Origin: Chlamydia avium 10DC88
GTDB taxonomy: Bacteria > Chlamydiota > Chlamydiia > Chlamydiales > Chlamydiaceae
DNA: 64,000 bases
NCBI RefSeq assembly: GCF_000583875.1
Contig: NZ_CP006571.1
Span: 874,644-938,643, forward strand
Direction: 5' to 3'
Part shown: piece after piece, positions 36,322 to 45,847 of the stretch
How positions within the stretch are numbered: position 1 is the first letter of the stretch
How the letters are laid out: every line of letters begins with the position of its first letter
Position numbers and translations under genes: made by a program
Notes under the pieces: generated by a model
Seen by the model: only the letters and a program-made list of their open reading frames with translations
Databases searched by the model: none
What the model was told of the DNA's origin: nothing

Positions 36322-36771
36322 ATGGCAGATTTGGAATTATTTAAAGCAGATTTTGCTTTGTTGTTTGAAGCAGGTATGTTGGCAGTTAAACAAGGTGATG
36401 AAGATAGTGCTAAAAAGCTTTTTCATTCTCTACATATTTTAAATCCTGACCATTATGGTTATGAGTTAGGTTTGGCGTTGATTGATCTACATAAAATGGA
36501 AATTTTTGCTGCTGAAGAGCGTCTTAGTGCTTTAGCTCAAAAAGAAGTCGATAATTGGAGTATCAAGTCTTTTCTCTCTCTTACACACATGATGATTGTT
36601 CTACATCAAGGAAGTTCTTTTGAAGTCCGTCGTGAGAGCTTGGAAAATTGTCTAAAATTAGCCGATCAAGTTTTAGAAAACTGTGAAGTAGAATCTACAA
36701 GATTGCTTGCTCAATCTGTTTTAGACTGGCACGATACGCTAGTAGCTAAAAGTAGTGGTCCTTTAGGTTAA
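36322..36771 (+). CDS. cdsG: Type III needle co-chaperone CdsG
   Basis: 149-residue TPR-like helical protein in the YscG position. Helix pairs such as FALLFEAGMLAVKQGDEDSAKKLF fit the TPR fold that cradles the needle subunit. Pairs with CdsE for CdsF. Corresponds to CT667. Confidence 0.85.
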   Translation: MADLELFKADFALLFEAGMLAVKQGDEDSAKKLFHSLHILNPDHYGYELGLALIDLHKMEIFAAEERLSALAQKEVDNWSIKSFLSLTHMMIVLHQGSSFEVRRESLENCLKLADQVLENCEVESTRLLAQSVLDWHDTLVAKSSGPLG

Positions 36772-36808
36772 TCCTTTTTACACTTTAAGTAACTCAGCTG
36801 GTTTATCT

Positions 36809-37483
36809 ATGATTGATCCTTTGCAGATTTTCCCAAAATTAGATTCTGATAAAGAAGCAGCATCTATTCAAAAGCCCTCAGGAACCCCATTAGCAAGTGA
36901 GCTAAATAAAGAAGTTCCTGTATTTTCTTTAGGAACATCTTTAGATGCACACCATAAAAATATAGAGAATGTAAAACAAAATCCTATGGCAATGATGCAG
37001 GATCAAAATTCTAGTATTATAGATTCTGAACTACAGGAAGCCTTAAATTCAGAAGAATTTGAAGAACAAGTGCATAATCTTAAAGAACGCCTTTGGGATG
37101 CTCAATCTACAGTACAAAACCACGAGACAAATTCATTGTCTCCCGAACATCTTGAAGCTATGAACATCATCATTGATTTAATTAATGAGGACTTCGTAGA
37201 TATTGCTAAGTATACGCAGCAAGATGTCAAGAAAAATATGGACAATGAAAAACACGAATCTGTTACACGTAAAGTGATTAATTGGGTCTCATCAGGAGAA
37301 GAAGTCCTCAATCGGGCGCTTCTTTATTTTTCTGATAGAAATGGAGAACGTGAAAGCTTAGCTGATTTTTTAAAAGTACAATATGCCGTGCAAAGAGCTA
37401 CACAACGAGCAGAGCTGTTTGCTAGTATCGTAGGAACTACAGTAAGTAGTATAAAAACGATAATGACCACGCAATTAGGTTAA
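36809..37483 (+). CDS. Type III cluster protein, CT668-like, function unknown
   Basis: 224 residues, conserved in position in chlamydial type III operons. The first 80 residues are polar and disordered-looking; the C-terminal part is helical (AQSTVQNHETNSL, then RATQRAELFASIVGTTVS). A small secreted part such as an inner-rod protein would fit the gap between needle and ATPase genes, but the sequence does not prove this. It ends one base before cdsN. Confidence 0.8.
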   Translation: MIDPLQIFPKLDSDKEAASIQKPSGTPLASELNKEVPVFSLGTSLDAHHKNIENVKQNPMAMMQDQNSSIIDSELQEALNSEEFEEQVHNLKERLWDAQSTVQNHETNSLSPEHLEAMNIIIDLINEDFVDIAKYTQQDVKKNMDNEKHESVTRKVINWVSSGEEVLNRALLYFSDRNGERESLADFLKVQYAVQRATQRAELFASIVGTTVSSIKTIMTTQLG

Positions 37484-37484
37484 C

Positions 37485-38813
37485 ATGAATAATTTGACAT
37501 CAGACTTCAATATGCTCATGTCGCAATTAAACGATGTGCATCTCACTACCATTGTTGGTCGTATTATTGAAGTCGTTGGTATGTTAATCAAAGCTGTTGT
37601 TCCCAACGTGCGCGTTGGAGAAGTATGCTTGGTTAAGCGTTATGATATGGAGCCTCTGGTCACCGAAGTCGTCGGCTTTACACAGAATTTCGCTTTTTTG
37701 TCTCCTTTGGGAGAACTTACAGGAGTTAGCCCGTCTTCAGAAGTCATTCCTACGGGTATGCCCCTATATATTCGCGCAGGCAATGGGCTTTTAGGACGTG
37801 TATTAAATGGTTTGGGGGAACCTATAGATACAGAAAAAAAAGGCCCTCTAGTTGATGCAAATGAAACTTATCCCGTATTTCGCGCCCCTCCAGATCCCCT
37901 TCATAGAGGTAAATTAAGAACAATTCTGTCTACAGGAGTCCGTTGTATTGATGGTGTGCTCACCGTAGCTCGAGGACAGCGTATAGGGATATTTGCTGGT
38001 GCAGGAGTTGGTAAATCTTCGCTTTTAGGAATGATCGCAAGAAATGCTGAAGAGGCTGATGTTAATGTTATAGCGCTCATTGGAGAAAGAGGACGAGAAG
38101 TTCGTGAATTTATTGAGGGGGATCTTGGGGAAGAAGGAATGAAACGATCTGTGATTGTTGTTTCAACATCAGACCAATCCTCACAACTAAGATTAAACGC
38201 AGCGTATGTTGGTACAGCAATAGCAGAATATTTTCGCGATCAAGGGAAAACAGTCATTCTAATGATGGATTCTGTCACACGTTTCGCTAGGGCATTACGT
38301 GAGGTAGGATTGGCAGCAGGAGAACCTCCAGCACGAGCAGGATACACCCCGTCTGTTTTCTCTACATTGCCAAAATTATTAGAGCGTTCAGGAGCTTCAG
38401 ATAAAGGAACCATCACGGCATTTTATACCGTATTAGTTGCAGGGGATGATATGAACGAACCTGTTGCTGACGAAGTGAAATCTATTTTAGATGGCCATAT
38501 TGTTTTATCTAATGCTTTAGCTCAAGCGTATCATTATCCTGCTATCGATGTGTTGGCATCAATTAGCCGACTGCTAACTGCAATTGTTCCTGAAGAACAA
38601 CGCCGTATCATAGGAAAAGCACGCGAAGTATTAGCGAAGTATAAAGCTAATGAAATGCTCATACGTATTGGAGAATATCGTCGTGGATCTGATCGTGAAG
38701 TAGATTTTGCTATTGATCACATAGACAAATTAAATCGCTTCCTAAAGCAAGATATTCATGAAAAGACAAATTATGAGGAGGCAGCGCAACAGTTGCGGGC
38801 CATTTTCCGATAA
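37485..38813 (+). CDS. cdsN: Type III secretion ATPase CdsN (SctN)
   Basis: 442-residue F1-like hexameric ATPase that strips chaperones and unfolds substrates at the export gate. Walker A is GAGVGKSS near residues 172-179; MMDSVTRFARALREVG near 261-276 is the SctN/FliI Walker B region. It starts one base after the preceding stop. Corresponds to CT669. Confidence 0.96.
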   Translation: MNNLTSDFNMLMSQLNDVHLTTIVGRIIEVVGMLIKAVVPNVRVGEVCLVKRYDMEPLVTEVVGFTQNFAFLSPLGELTGVSPSSEVIPTGMPLYIRAGNGLLGRVLNGLGEPIDTEKKGPLVDANETYPVFRAPPDPLHRGKLRTILSTGVRCIDGVLTVARGQRIGIFAGAGVGKSSLLGMIARNAEEADVNVIALIGERGREVREFIEGDLGEEGMKRSVIVVSTSDQSSQLRLNAAYVGTAIAEYFRDQGKTVILMMDSVTRFARALREVGLAAGEPPARAGYTPSVFSTLPKLLERSGASDKGTITAFYTVLVAGDDMNEPVADEVKSILDGHIVLSNALAQAYHYPAIDVLASISRLLTAIVPEEQRRIIGKAREVLAKYKANEMLIRIGEYRRGSDREVDFAIDHIDKLNRFLKQDIHEKTNYEEAAQQLRAIFR

Positions 38814-38830
38814 CTCTAGGTTAAAACGCC

Positions 38831-39343
38831 GTGCCTAAATATCCATTAGAACCTGTTCTAGCAATTAAAAAAGATCGTGTAGATAGAGCAGAAAAAGTCG
38901 TTAAAGAAAAACGACGACTTTTAGAAATAGAACAAGAAAAATTACGCGAATTAGAAGTAGCCCGTGATAAAGTAAAAAATCATTATATGCAAAAAATTCA
39001 ACAATTACGTGAATTATTAGACGAGGGCACAACAAGCGACGCTATCTTACAGAGAAAAGCTTATATAAAAGTTGTAGCTATACAGCTTGCCGAAGAAGAA
39101 GATAAAGTAAATAAACAAAAAGAAAATGTATTAGCTGCCGCTAAAGAACTAGAAAAAGCAGAAGTAAATTTAGCTAAACGACGAAAAGAAGAAGAAAAAA
39201 CGCGTTTACACAAAGAAGAATGGATGAAGGAAGCTTTAAAAGAAGAAGCAAGAGAAATCGAAAAAGAGCAAGATGAAATGGGGCAGCTGCTTCATCAATT
39301 ACGAAAGACAAAACAACGTGAATCGGGGGACTCATGGAATTAA
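38831..39343 (+). CDS. cdsO: Type III stalk protein CdsO (SctO)
   Basis: 170-residue, highly charged, fully helical protein of the SctO/FliJ class, the coiled-coil stalk inside the ATPase ring. It is rich in K and E with long heptad patterns. It uses a GTG start (GTGCCTAAA) 17 bases after cdsN and overlaps cdsP by ten bases. Corresponds to CT670. Confidence 0.88.
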   Translation: MPKYPLEPVLAIKKDRVDRAEKVVKEKRRLLEIEQEKLRELEVARDKVKNHYMQKIQQLRELLDEGTTSDAILQRKAYIKVVAIQLAEEEDKVNKQKENVLAAAKELEKAEVNLAKRRKEEEKTRLHKEEWMKEALKEEAREIEKEQDEMGQLLHQLRKTKQRESGDSWN

Positions 39344-40164
39344 ATAAAACAGAATCTTTATACAGTTGTAAAACTGAAAGTCATTTACCACAACATGATG
39401 GCCCAGCGCCTCAAGATAATCGTGAAGTGAAAGTATTTTCTTTAGAAGGGCGTCAACAATCACGTCATGGACGTCAAGAAAACTCAAATAAAGGGAAAGT
39501 AGCTTCTCGCCAAGAGACTCGTGGAACTGAGGATAAATCTATCGAAGATACTGTATGCACTAAAGAAGATAGTGAAAAAGAGGAAAAATTTTTCGCTTGG
39601 GATAACCCCACAGCAGGAATGGCTTTAGTAGATATCGCAGCCCCTCTAGCAGGTGAAATGGTAGTTGAAAACACAGCAGTTACCATGGCCAGCGCAGATC
39701 TAACCTGGATTCAAGAAGTCATTGCTAACACAGTAGAGTCTATGGTTGTCGCAGAACTTAATGGAGAACAACTCGTAGAATTAGTATTAGATAGCCAAGG
39801 CAATGTCCCTGAAGTCTTTTCTGGAGCTAATTTAACCTTAGTTCAATCAGGAGCAGACCTTTCTATCAAACTCTCAAATTTCATGGATAATGCTCAAGTA
39901 GAAGAAGCTGTTAGTGTCATCAATGGTAATCCTGAACAATTGGTGAATCTAGTAACTTCTTTAAAAGGACATCAGTTAAATTTAAAAGAATTTATGGTTG
40001 GTTCCAATGTTGTACAACTTCCTACGATTGAAGAAGTTCAAACTCCTCTACATATGATCGCTGCTTCAATTCATCGTAAGGATGAGCAACACCATGACAA
40101 ACAAGATCAACAACAAAAACAAGAACAAGAGCAAAACCAATATATTGAAGAAGCTCAATTATAA
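39334..40164 (+). CDS. cdsP: Type III needle-length regulator CdsP (SctP)
   Basis: 276-residue protein in the SctP position, between cdsO and cdsQ. Low-complexity polar N-terminus, a more ordered middle (about 90-230) of the SctP/FliK C-terminal kind (TLVQSGADLSIKLSN), and a glutamine-rich tail from about 250. Role as molecular ruler and substrate switch is inferred from family and order. Corresponds to CT671. Confidence 0.8.
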   Translation: MELNKTESLYSCKTESHLPQHDGPAPQDNREVKVFSLEGRQQSRHGRQENSNKGKVASRQETRGTEDKSIEDTVCTKEDSEKEEKFFAWDNPTAGMALVDIAAPLAGEMVVENTAVTMASADLTWIQEVIANTVESMVVAELNGEQLVELVLDSQGNVPEVFSGANLTLVQSGADLSIKLSNFMDNAQVEEAVSVINGNPEQLVNLVTSLKGHQLNLKEFMVGSNVVQLPTIEEVQTPLHMIAASIHRKDEQHHDKQDQQQKQEQEQNQYIEEAQL

Positions 40165-40176
40165 AGGTGGTTTCTC

Positions 40177-41289
40177 ATGACTGCAGTAGCGGAACCTAGT
40201 GCTAGCTGGTTAAAATTTCGTAATGACTTTTTAAATTCTTTAGTAACAACTGGGAAGCACATTGCTCTCCCTTCGTTCCCTAAAGAAGAGTGTGAACGAA
40301 AGTTAAGAGAAAAATTCCGTCTCGAAGAAACAGGAATAACCATCCAATCTCGAGGTTCCTTACCTGCTGATCAAGCTATTCAAGATTTCGGTGTCCATGT
40401 ATTGGTGCAGTCTTTTCTTGCTCAACCCTTGGAGTCTGGTGATTTCTTTTTGATTACATCAGAAGAAGATCTCCAGGCATTCATGGTTGCCGTATTCAAT
40501 GATACGAGTTTAGCCTCTTATTTTTATGAAAAGGATAAGCTCTTAGGCTTTCATTATTACTTATGTGCAGAACTCTGTAAACTTATTCAAGAATTAACTT
40601 GGATCCCTACATTATCTATTAAAGTTATTGATGATACAAAATTCTCAGGGAAACATATACAAGGTTCTTATGAAGTCATCGATGTTACCTGTGGATTAGA
40701 TGGAAAAACATTGCGTTTGCGTTTGTTATTCTCCGATGCTTTATGTGATAGCTGTAGGAAATTGTTGTCAGGATCGGAACAAAGCTTAGATATGCAACAA
40801 CTTGCTCCGCTACCTTTAACTTTGTCTGTAGAAATCGGGTATTGCCAACTTTCACAAGATGAATGGAAGCAAGTCCGTCCCGGAAGTTTTATTTTGTTGG
40901 ATAGTTGCTTATATGATCCCGATACAGAAGAAAGTGGTGGGCTCCTCACTATAAAAAATCAGCAGTTTTTTGGTGGACGTTTTCTCGATACAAAATCAGG
41001 AGATTTTAAAGTTACAAGTTATCCTAGTTTGCAACAGGAAGAACCCCCAGAAGAAGCCTCACGTGGTTTTTCTACATCTGCTTCAGGACAATACAAATTA
41101 GTAGCAGAAGCAGCTCGATATTCTCTAACTGTCGAAGAGTTCCTAAAAATTACACAAGGCAGTGTTTTACAATTCCCAGGAATTCATCCTGTAAGAGGTA
41201 TTGATCTCATCCTTAATGGAACTAAGGTCGGAAGAGGGGAAATCGTCTCGTTAGGCGACGTTTTAGGAATCCGTGTCTTGCAAGTATAA
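40177..41289 (+). CDS. cdsQ: Type III sorting platform protein CdsQ (SctQ)
   Basis: 370-residue SctQ, the cytoplasmic C-ring/sorting platform protein. The C-terminal 80 residues are a SpoA/FliN-type domain (LVAEAARYSLTVEEFLKI to GEIVSLGDVLGIRVL). AAAGGTGG lies just upstream of the ATG as ribosome site. Some SctQ genes also make an internal C-terminal product; no decisive internal start is visible here. Corresponds to CT672. Confidence 0.88.
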   Translation: MTAVAEPSASWLKFRNDFLNSLVTTGKHIALPSFPKEECERKLREKFRLEETGITIQSRGSLPADQAIQDFGVHVLVQSFLAQPLESGDFFLITSEEDLQAFMVAVFNDTSLASYFYEKDKLLGFHYYLCAELCKLIQELTWIPTLSIKVIDDTKFSGKHIQGSYEVIDVTCGLDGKTLRLRLLFSDALCDSCRKLLSGSEQSLDMQQLAPLPLTLSVEIGYCQLSQDEWKQVRPGSFILLDSCLYDPDTEESGGLLTIKNQQFFGGRFLDTKSGDFKVTSYPSLQQEEPPEEASRGFSTSASGQYKLVAEAARYSLTVEEFLKITQGSVLQFPGIHPVRGIDLILNGTKVGRGEIVSLGDVLGIRVLQV

Positions 41290-41304
41290 TTGTAATGTCT
41301 CCCT

Positions 41305-42807
41305 ATGGATTGCCAATCTGCAACCCCTATTCATCAACTAGGTAAGTATGCTATCTACAGAACTTTAAGAGAAAAATCAGGAAGTGCAGTATATCAAGGG
41401 TTTTGTACAAGAACACAACAGTGTTTTGCTATCAAAGTTCTCACTCAACCGAAACTTTCTGATAATGCATGTGTTCGTAGATTCTTAAAAGAAGCTCAGA
41501 TCCTGACTCAGCTTTCCCATCCTAACATAGTTAAACTACATCAATTTGGGAAATATACGGAAGGCTATTATATAGCTTTGGAATATATCCCAGGTATTTC
41601 TCTTCGTGAATATATTCTTTCACAATGGATTTCTTTATTTCAAGCGGTTGATCACGTATTGTCCTTAGGACACGCTTTGGAATATTTACATAGTCGTGGG
41701 ATACTCCACGGTGATATTAAACCCGAAAATATTTTAATCACTCCTCAGGGTAAAATTACATTAATTGACTTGGGATTGGCAGGAAGCCCTGCTTTGCATG
41801 ACAATGGTTATCCTGGTTGTTTAGGAACACCTTTTTATATGAGTCCAGAACAAAGACAGGGAGAAAATATTTCCGAACAGTCAGAAATCTATTCCTTAGG
41901 ATTGATTGCTTATGAACTGCTATTAGGAAATTTAGCCTATGGTAGAGTATTACTCTCTTTAATTCCTGAAAAAATAGGGAAAATTTTATCAAAAACCTTA
42001 CAGCCCTCTCCCAAAGATCGTTATGATTCTATAACCGATTTCCTTAATGACTTGCGTGCTTATCGTTATGGTGACGATATTCACAAAGATAAACGACAAA
42101 AGGATCTTGTTGCTACAACTTATGGTGAATTAATACAACAACGCTTGTGGTTATCCCCTTGGGCAATCCCAACACCAGATTATGTATCCGCATCTCTACA
42201 TGAACAAGGATACCCCGCCCTTCCTTACGTATATCATGAAGCTTTTGTAAGTGCAGAGATGTTTAAATTATGGTTTTATTACAGCCCATCAAGAAAGGAT
42301 ACCCTCGCTCTAACACTCATTAAAGGATTCATCAATCAGTGGGGACATGAAGATAATCCAAGAGTAGTTATTCGGAAAGTTCATAAAGAATGCATTCGTC
42401 TACACACCCCCATAGATACCTCAGGGATTTCTGTAATTTGTGTATCTATTCCTAAAGCAAAACAAGAACTATCTTGGACCTCTTGTGGGAAAACTATTTT
42501 CTGGTTAAAAAAGCAAAAAAAGGTTCCCCAGAATTTCATTACTACTTCTATGGGAGTAGGGAAAATTTGTTCTTTACAAATTCAGGAAACCAAGGTTGCA
42601 TGGGAAATAGGTGATGAAGCAATATTACATACTTTACAGGCAGACAGCCCCAAGCCATCTTTATATTGTCCTTTATCCACAGAGTTGAAAGATAGGAGAC
42701 AAACAGCTATATTCTGCCCAATAGAGAGCGTACAGTATGGGATAATAGAAGAATGTGACGGAACTCTTTGTCCCTCAACACTTATCAGCTTAAAAAGAAT
42801 CCGGTGA
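41305..42807 (+). CDS. pkn5: Serine/threonine protein kinase Pkn5
   Basis: 500-residue Hanks-type kinase domain (about 1-265) with a C-terminal domain of unknown function. The ATP lysine is in FAIKVL, the catalytic loop reads HGDIKPEN rather than HRDxKxxN, the metal loop is DLG rather than DFG, and the APE motif reads SPE. The glycine-rich loop (EKSGSAVYQG) is imperfect. So it keeps lysine, aspartate and asparagine but departs from consensus, and activity could be weak. Pkn5 has been reported as a type III substrate. The stop TGA overlaps the cdsC GTG start. Corresponds to CT673. Confidence 0.88.
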   Translation: MDCQSATPIHQLGKYAIYRTLREKSGSAVYQGFCTRTQQCFAIKVLTQPKLSDNACVRRFLKEAQILTQLSHPNIVKLHQFGKYTEGYYIALEYIPGISLREYILSQWISLFQAVDHVLSLGHALEYLHSRGILHGDIKPENILITPQGKITLIDLGLAGSPALHDNGYPGCLGTPFYMSPEQRQGENISEQSEIYSLGLIAYELLLGNLAYGRVLLSLIPEKIGKILSKTLQPSPKDRYDSITDFLNDLRAYRYGDDIHKDKRQKDLVATTYGELIQQRLWLSPWAIPTPDYVSASLHEQGYPALPYVYHEAFVSAEMFKLWFYYSPSRKDTLALTLIKGFINQWGHEDNPRVVIRKVHKECIRLHTPIDTSGISVICVSIPKAKQELSWTSCGKTIFWLKKQKKVPQNFITTSMGVGKICSLQIQETKVAWEIGDEAILHTLQADSPKPSLYCPLSTELKDRRQTAIFCPIESVQYGIIEECDGTLCPSTLISLKRIR

Positions 42808-45518
42808 AAATAGTGACTTCGAACATAGGAAGAAAGATCTTACAGGTCATCAGTAGAAAAAAAGGGAAGTGGGGAGCACTTTCTCTTTTACTTTTCCTGG
42901 ACCTGATTTTATTAGGTGTAAATTCTAATAAAACACCGCATTCTGAGTCGAAATCTCAAGCACAGTCCCAAAGCAATAATGATCGTCATATCGCTGCTTG
43001 CCCGAAAAATATTGCTAGCCAAACATCTGTAAAAAAATCACCAAAGCCTACAACCACGAAAAGTTTCCCTCAAGCTTCCATACAATCCCGTCATTTTAAA
43101 AAATCTACGCAAACGTTTTCACCTGGGTTTTCTGAAAATTCTGGATTTACCAGACCAGAAGAAAAAAAACGCAAAGAGAACCATCAGATACAAGCAGCTT
43201 TAGGGAAAAAAACAGCACGTTTCTTACCTAAAAAAGAAGAGAAAACTTCAGGAGAAGAACAAACAGAAGAAGCTCGTATTTGGGAAAACAAACAAGCATA
43301 CGCTAAACGAGCCGTAAACGCTATAAATTTTAGCATAAAAAAGCAGGTAGAAGAACTTCAGAAAAAAAATTTAAAAGAAGAAAATAAACAAACTCCAAAA
43401 GATTCTGCTAAAACAAGTTCTACTAAAGATAAACAAACAAAATTAGAAACCATTGCTATCCAATCAAATAAAGATGATGATAAAACGGAATCCCTCACGT
43501 TGAAAGGAAAGCAAATTACATGTGAAGATCTTAAAGATAATGGCTACACTGTCAATTTCGAAGACATTTCTGTTTTAGAATTATTACAGTTTGTTAGCAA
43601 AATTTCAGGGACTAATTTTGTTTTTGATAGCAATGACTTAAACTTCAACGTAACCATTGTTTCTCATGATCCTACCTCAGTAGAAGATCTCTCCACGATC
43701 CTTTTGCAAGTCTTAAAAATGCACGACTTAAAAGTCGTAGAGCAAGGAAATAATGTTCTTATCTATCGTAATCCCCGCGTATCAAAATTATCCACTGTAG
43801 TTACAGACGGCTCTGCAAGAGACAATTGTGAAGCAGTAGTTGTTACTCGTGTATTTCGTTTGTATAGTGTGAACCCCACAGCTGCTGTTAGTATTATCCA
43901 GCCTTTGCTTTCTCATGATGCCATTGTAAGTGCTTCAGAAGCCACTCGCCATGTCATTGTTTCAGATATCGCAGGAAACGTAGAAAAAGTGGGAGAACTT
44001 CTTGCAGCTTTAGATGGACCCGGTACCTCAGTAGATATGTCTGAGTATGAAGTGCATTATGCTAATCCTGCAGCCTTAGTTAGCTATTGTCAGGATGTAT
44101 TGGGCACCATGGCCGAGGATGAGGCATTTCAAATTTTTATACAGCCAGGCACGAATAAAATTTTTGTTATTTCCTCCCCTCGTTTAACAGGAAAAGCTAT
44201 ACAATTATTGCAATCCTTGGACGTTCCTGAAATGGCACATACTTTAGATGATGTGACCAGCACAGCAAATGCATTAGGTGTTGCAGGAGCCACGAATCCT
44301 AAGAGCTTGCGCTTTTTCATGTATAAGCTCAAGTATCAAAATGGTGCCGCCATAGCTCAAGCTATTCAAGACATCGGGTATAACCTATATGTCACAACAG
44401 CTATGGATGAAGATTTCATCAATACGTTAAATAGTATTCAATGGTTAGATGTAAACAACTCAATAGTTGTTATTGGAAACCAAGCAAATGTAGATAAAGT
44501 TGTCAGCTTATTAAATGGTTTAGATTTACCTCCTAAGCAGGTTTATATAGAAGTTCTTATTTTGGAAACCAGTTTAGAAAAATCTTGGGATTTTGGTGTA
44601 CAATGGGTAGCCCTCGGAGATGAACAAGGAAAAGTTGCCTATGCTTCAGGACTATTAAGTAATACAGGATTATCTAAACCTACTCAAGCAACTATCCCTC
44701 CTGCAACACCCAGTCCTACCTCTATTCCTTTACCAACACCAGGCCAGTTGGCGGGGATTAGCGATATGATGTACGCATCCTCAGCTTTTGGATTAGGAAT
44801 TATTGGTAATGTTTTGAGCCATAAAGGAAAGTCCTTCTTAACACTAGGAGGCTTACTCAGTGCTTTAGATCAGGATGGTGATACTGTTATCGTTCTAAAC
44901 CCAAGGATCATGGCTCAAGATACACAGCAAGCCTCTTTTTTTGTAGGACAAACTATTCCGTTCCAAACAACAAGTACAATTATCCAAGAAACAGGAACTG
45001 TAACACAAAATATCGAATATGAAGATATAGGAGTCAATCTTGTCGTTGCTTCAACAGTAGCTCCTAATAACGTTGTTACCTTGCAAATAGAACAAACAAT
45101 TTCTGAATTGCATTCTGCTCAAGGTATCCTTACCCCAGTAACAGATAAAACTTATGCAGCTACACGTTTACAAGTTCCTGATGGGTGTTTTTTAGTCATG
45201 AGTGGCCATATCCGCGATAAAACTACAAAAGTAGTTACAGGAGTACCGTTATTGAGTTCTGTTCCTCTAATCCGTGGATTATTTAGCAGAACTATAGATC
45301 AAAGGCAAAAACGTAATATCATGATGTTTATTAAGCCTAAAGTGATCAGTAGTTTTGAAGATGGAACTGTATTAACGAATAAGGAAGGTTATAGATATAA
45401 TTGGGAAGCAGATCAAGGATCTATGCAAATAGCACCACGCCATGCTCCTGAATGTCAACATACTCCTGTTCTACAACAAGAAAGTGATTTTAAAATGCTA
45501 GAAATTGAAGCCCGATAA
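42804..45518 (+). CDS. cdsC: Type III outer-membrane secretin CdsC (SctC)
   Basis: About 904-residue secretin that forms the outer-membrane ring. Signal-like hydrophobic helix near residues 24-37 (ALSLLLFLDLILLG), a long lysine/serine-rich spacer typical of chlamydial CdsC (about 40-240), N-domains, and the secretin core from about 570 with the family phrases VNLVVASTV and VPLLSSVPLIRGLF. I prefer the GTG at 42804, which overlaps the pkn5 stop as GTGA; a TTG at 42768 would add 12 residues. A terminator and a tRNA follow. Corresponds to CT674. Confidence 0.92.
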   Translation: MKIVTSNIGRKILQVISRKKGKWGALSLLLFLDLILLGVNSNKTPHSESKSQAQSQSNNDRHIAACPKNIASQTSVKKSPKPTTTKSFPQASIQSRHFKKSTQTFSPGFSENSGFTRPEEKKRKENHQIQAALGKKTARFLPKKEEKTSGEEQTEEARIWENKQAYAKRAVNAINFSIKKQVEELQKKNLKEENKQTPKDSAKTSSTKDKQTKLETIAIQSNKDDDKTESLTLKGKQITCEDLKDNGYTVNFEDISVLELLQFVSKISGTNFVFDSNDLNFNVTIVSHDPTSVEDLSTILLQVLKMHDLKVVEQGNNVLIYRNPRVSKLSTVVTDGSARDNCEAVVVTRVFRLYSVNPTAAVSIIQPLLSHDAIVSASEATRHVIVSDIAGNVEKVGELLAALDGPGTSVDMSEYEVHYANPAALVSYCQDVLGTMAEDEAFQIFIQPGTNKIFVISSPRLTGKAIQLLQSLDVPEMAHTLDDVTSTANALGVAGATNPKSLRFFMYKLKYQNGAAIAQAIQDIGYNLYVTTAMDEDFINTLNSIQWLDVNNSIVVIGNQANVDKVVSLLNGLDLPPKQVYIEVLILETSLEKSWDFGVQWVALGDEQGKVAYASGLLSNTGLSKPTQATIPPATPSPTSIPLPTPGQLAGISDMMYASSAFGLGIIGNVLSHKGKSFLTLGGLLSALDQDGDTVIVLNPRIMAQDTQQASFFVGQTIPFQTTSTIIQETGTVTQNIEYEDIGVNLVVASTVAPNNVVTLQIEQTISELHSAQGILTPVTDKTYAATRLQVPDGCFLVMSGHIRDKTTKVVTGVPLLSSVPLIRGLFSRTIDQRQKRNIMMFIKPKVISSFEDGTVLTNKEGYRYNWEADQGSMQIAPRHAPECQHTPVLQQESDFKMLEIEAR

Positions 45519-45588
45519 ATGTTATAAAGAAAAAAGATGATATTCTACGCCATGGAATAGCTTCGACTCTGGAGGTTTTCAGGGGGAA

Positions 45589-45638
45589 AGCCAAGGAAAT
45601 AACATCAGCCGTATGATTGTTGTTTTCTTGGCTTTTTT
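45589..45638 (+). terminator. Rho-independent terminator of the type III operon
   Basis: AGCCAAG (45589-45595) pairs with CTTGGCT (45627-45633), with further pairing inside the loop, followed by five T. Confidence 0.85.
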
Positions 45639-45670
45639 ATTTCCTCTTCTTATACTTTCCCTTTCTATAT

Positions 45671-45743
45671 GCCTAAATAGCTCAGATGGTAGAGCAACGC
45701 ATTCGTAACGCGTAGGTCGTCGGTTCGATCCCGGCTTTGGGCA
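45671..45743 (+). tRNA. tRNA-Thr (anticodon CGT)
   Basis: 73-base cloverleaf: acceptor GCCTAAA with TTTGGGC (one G-T pair), D-arm GCTC/GAGC, anticodon loop TTCGTAA giving CGT, T-arm GTCGGTTCGATCCCGGC. The inner anticodon-stem pair is an A-C mismatch at position 31-39, which is tolerated in tRNAs. It reads ACG codons. Confidence 0.95.
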
Positions 45744-45847
45744 AATATATGTAAATCACAATACAACAGTATTAAAAGTACTTAAGTCGTATTGAGTAAT
45801 TCTGTATGATCTATAGATTTTAATGCTATTTAACCAACTAGAAGAAA

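Noticed and set aside
40085..40145. CAA/GAA-rich repeat at the end of cdsP
   Set aside because: A glutamine-rich protein tail, common in type III ruler proteins; no sign of slippage damage because the frame is intact.
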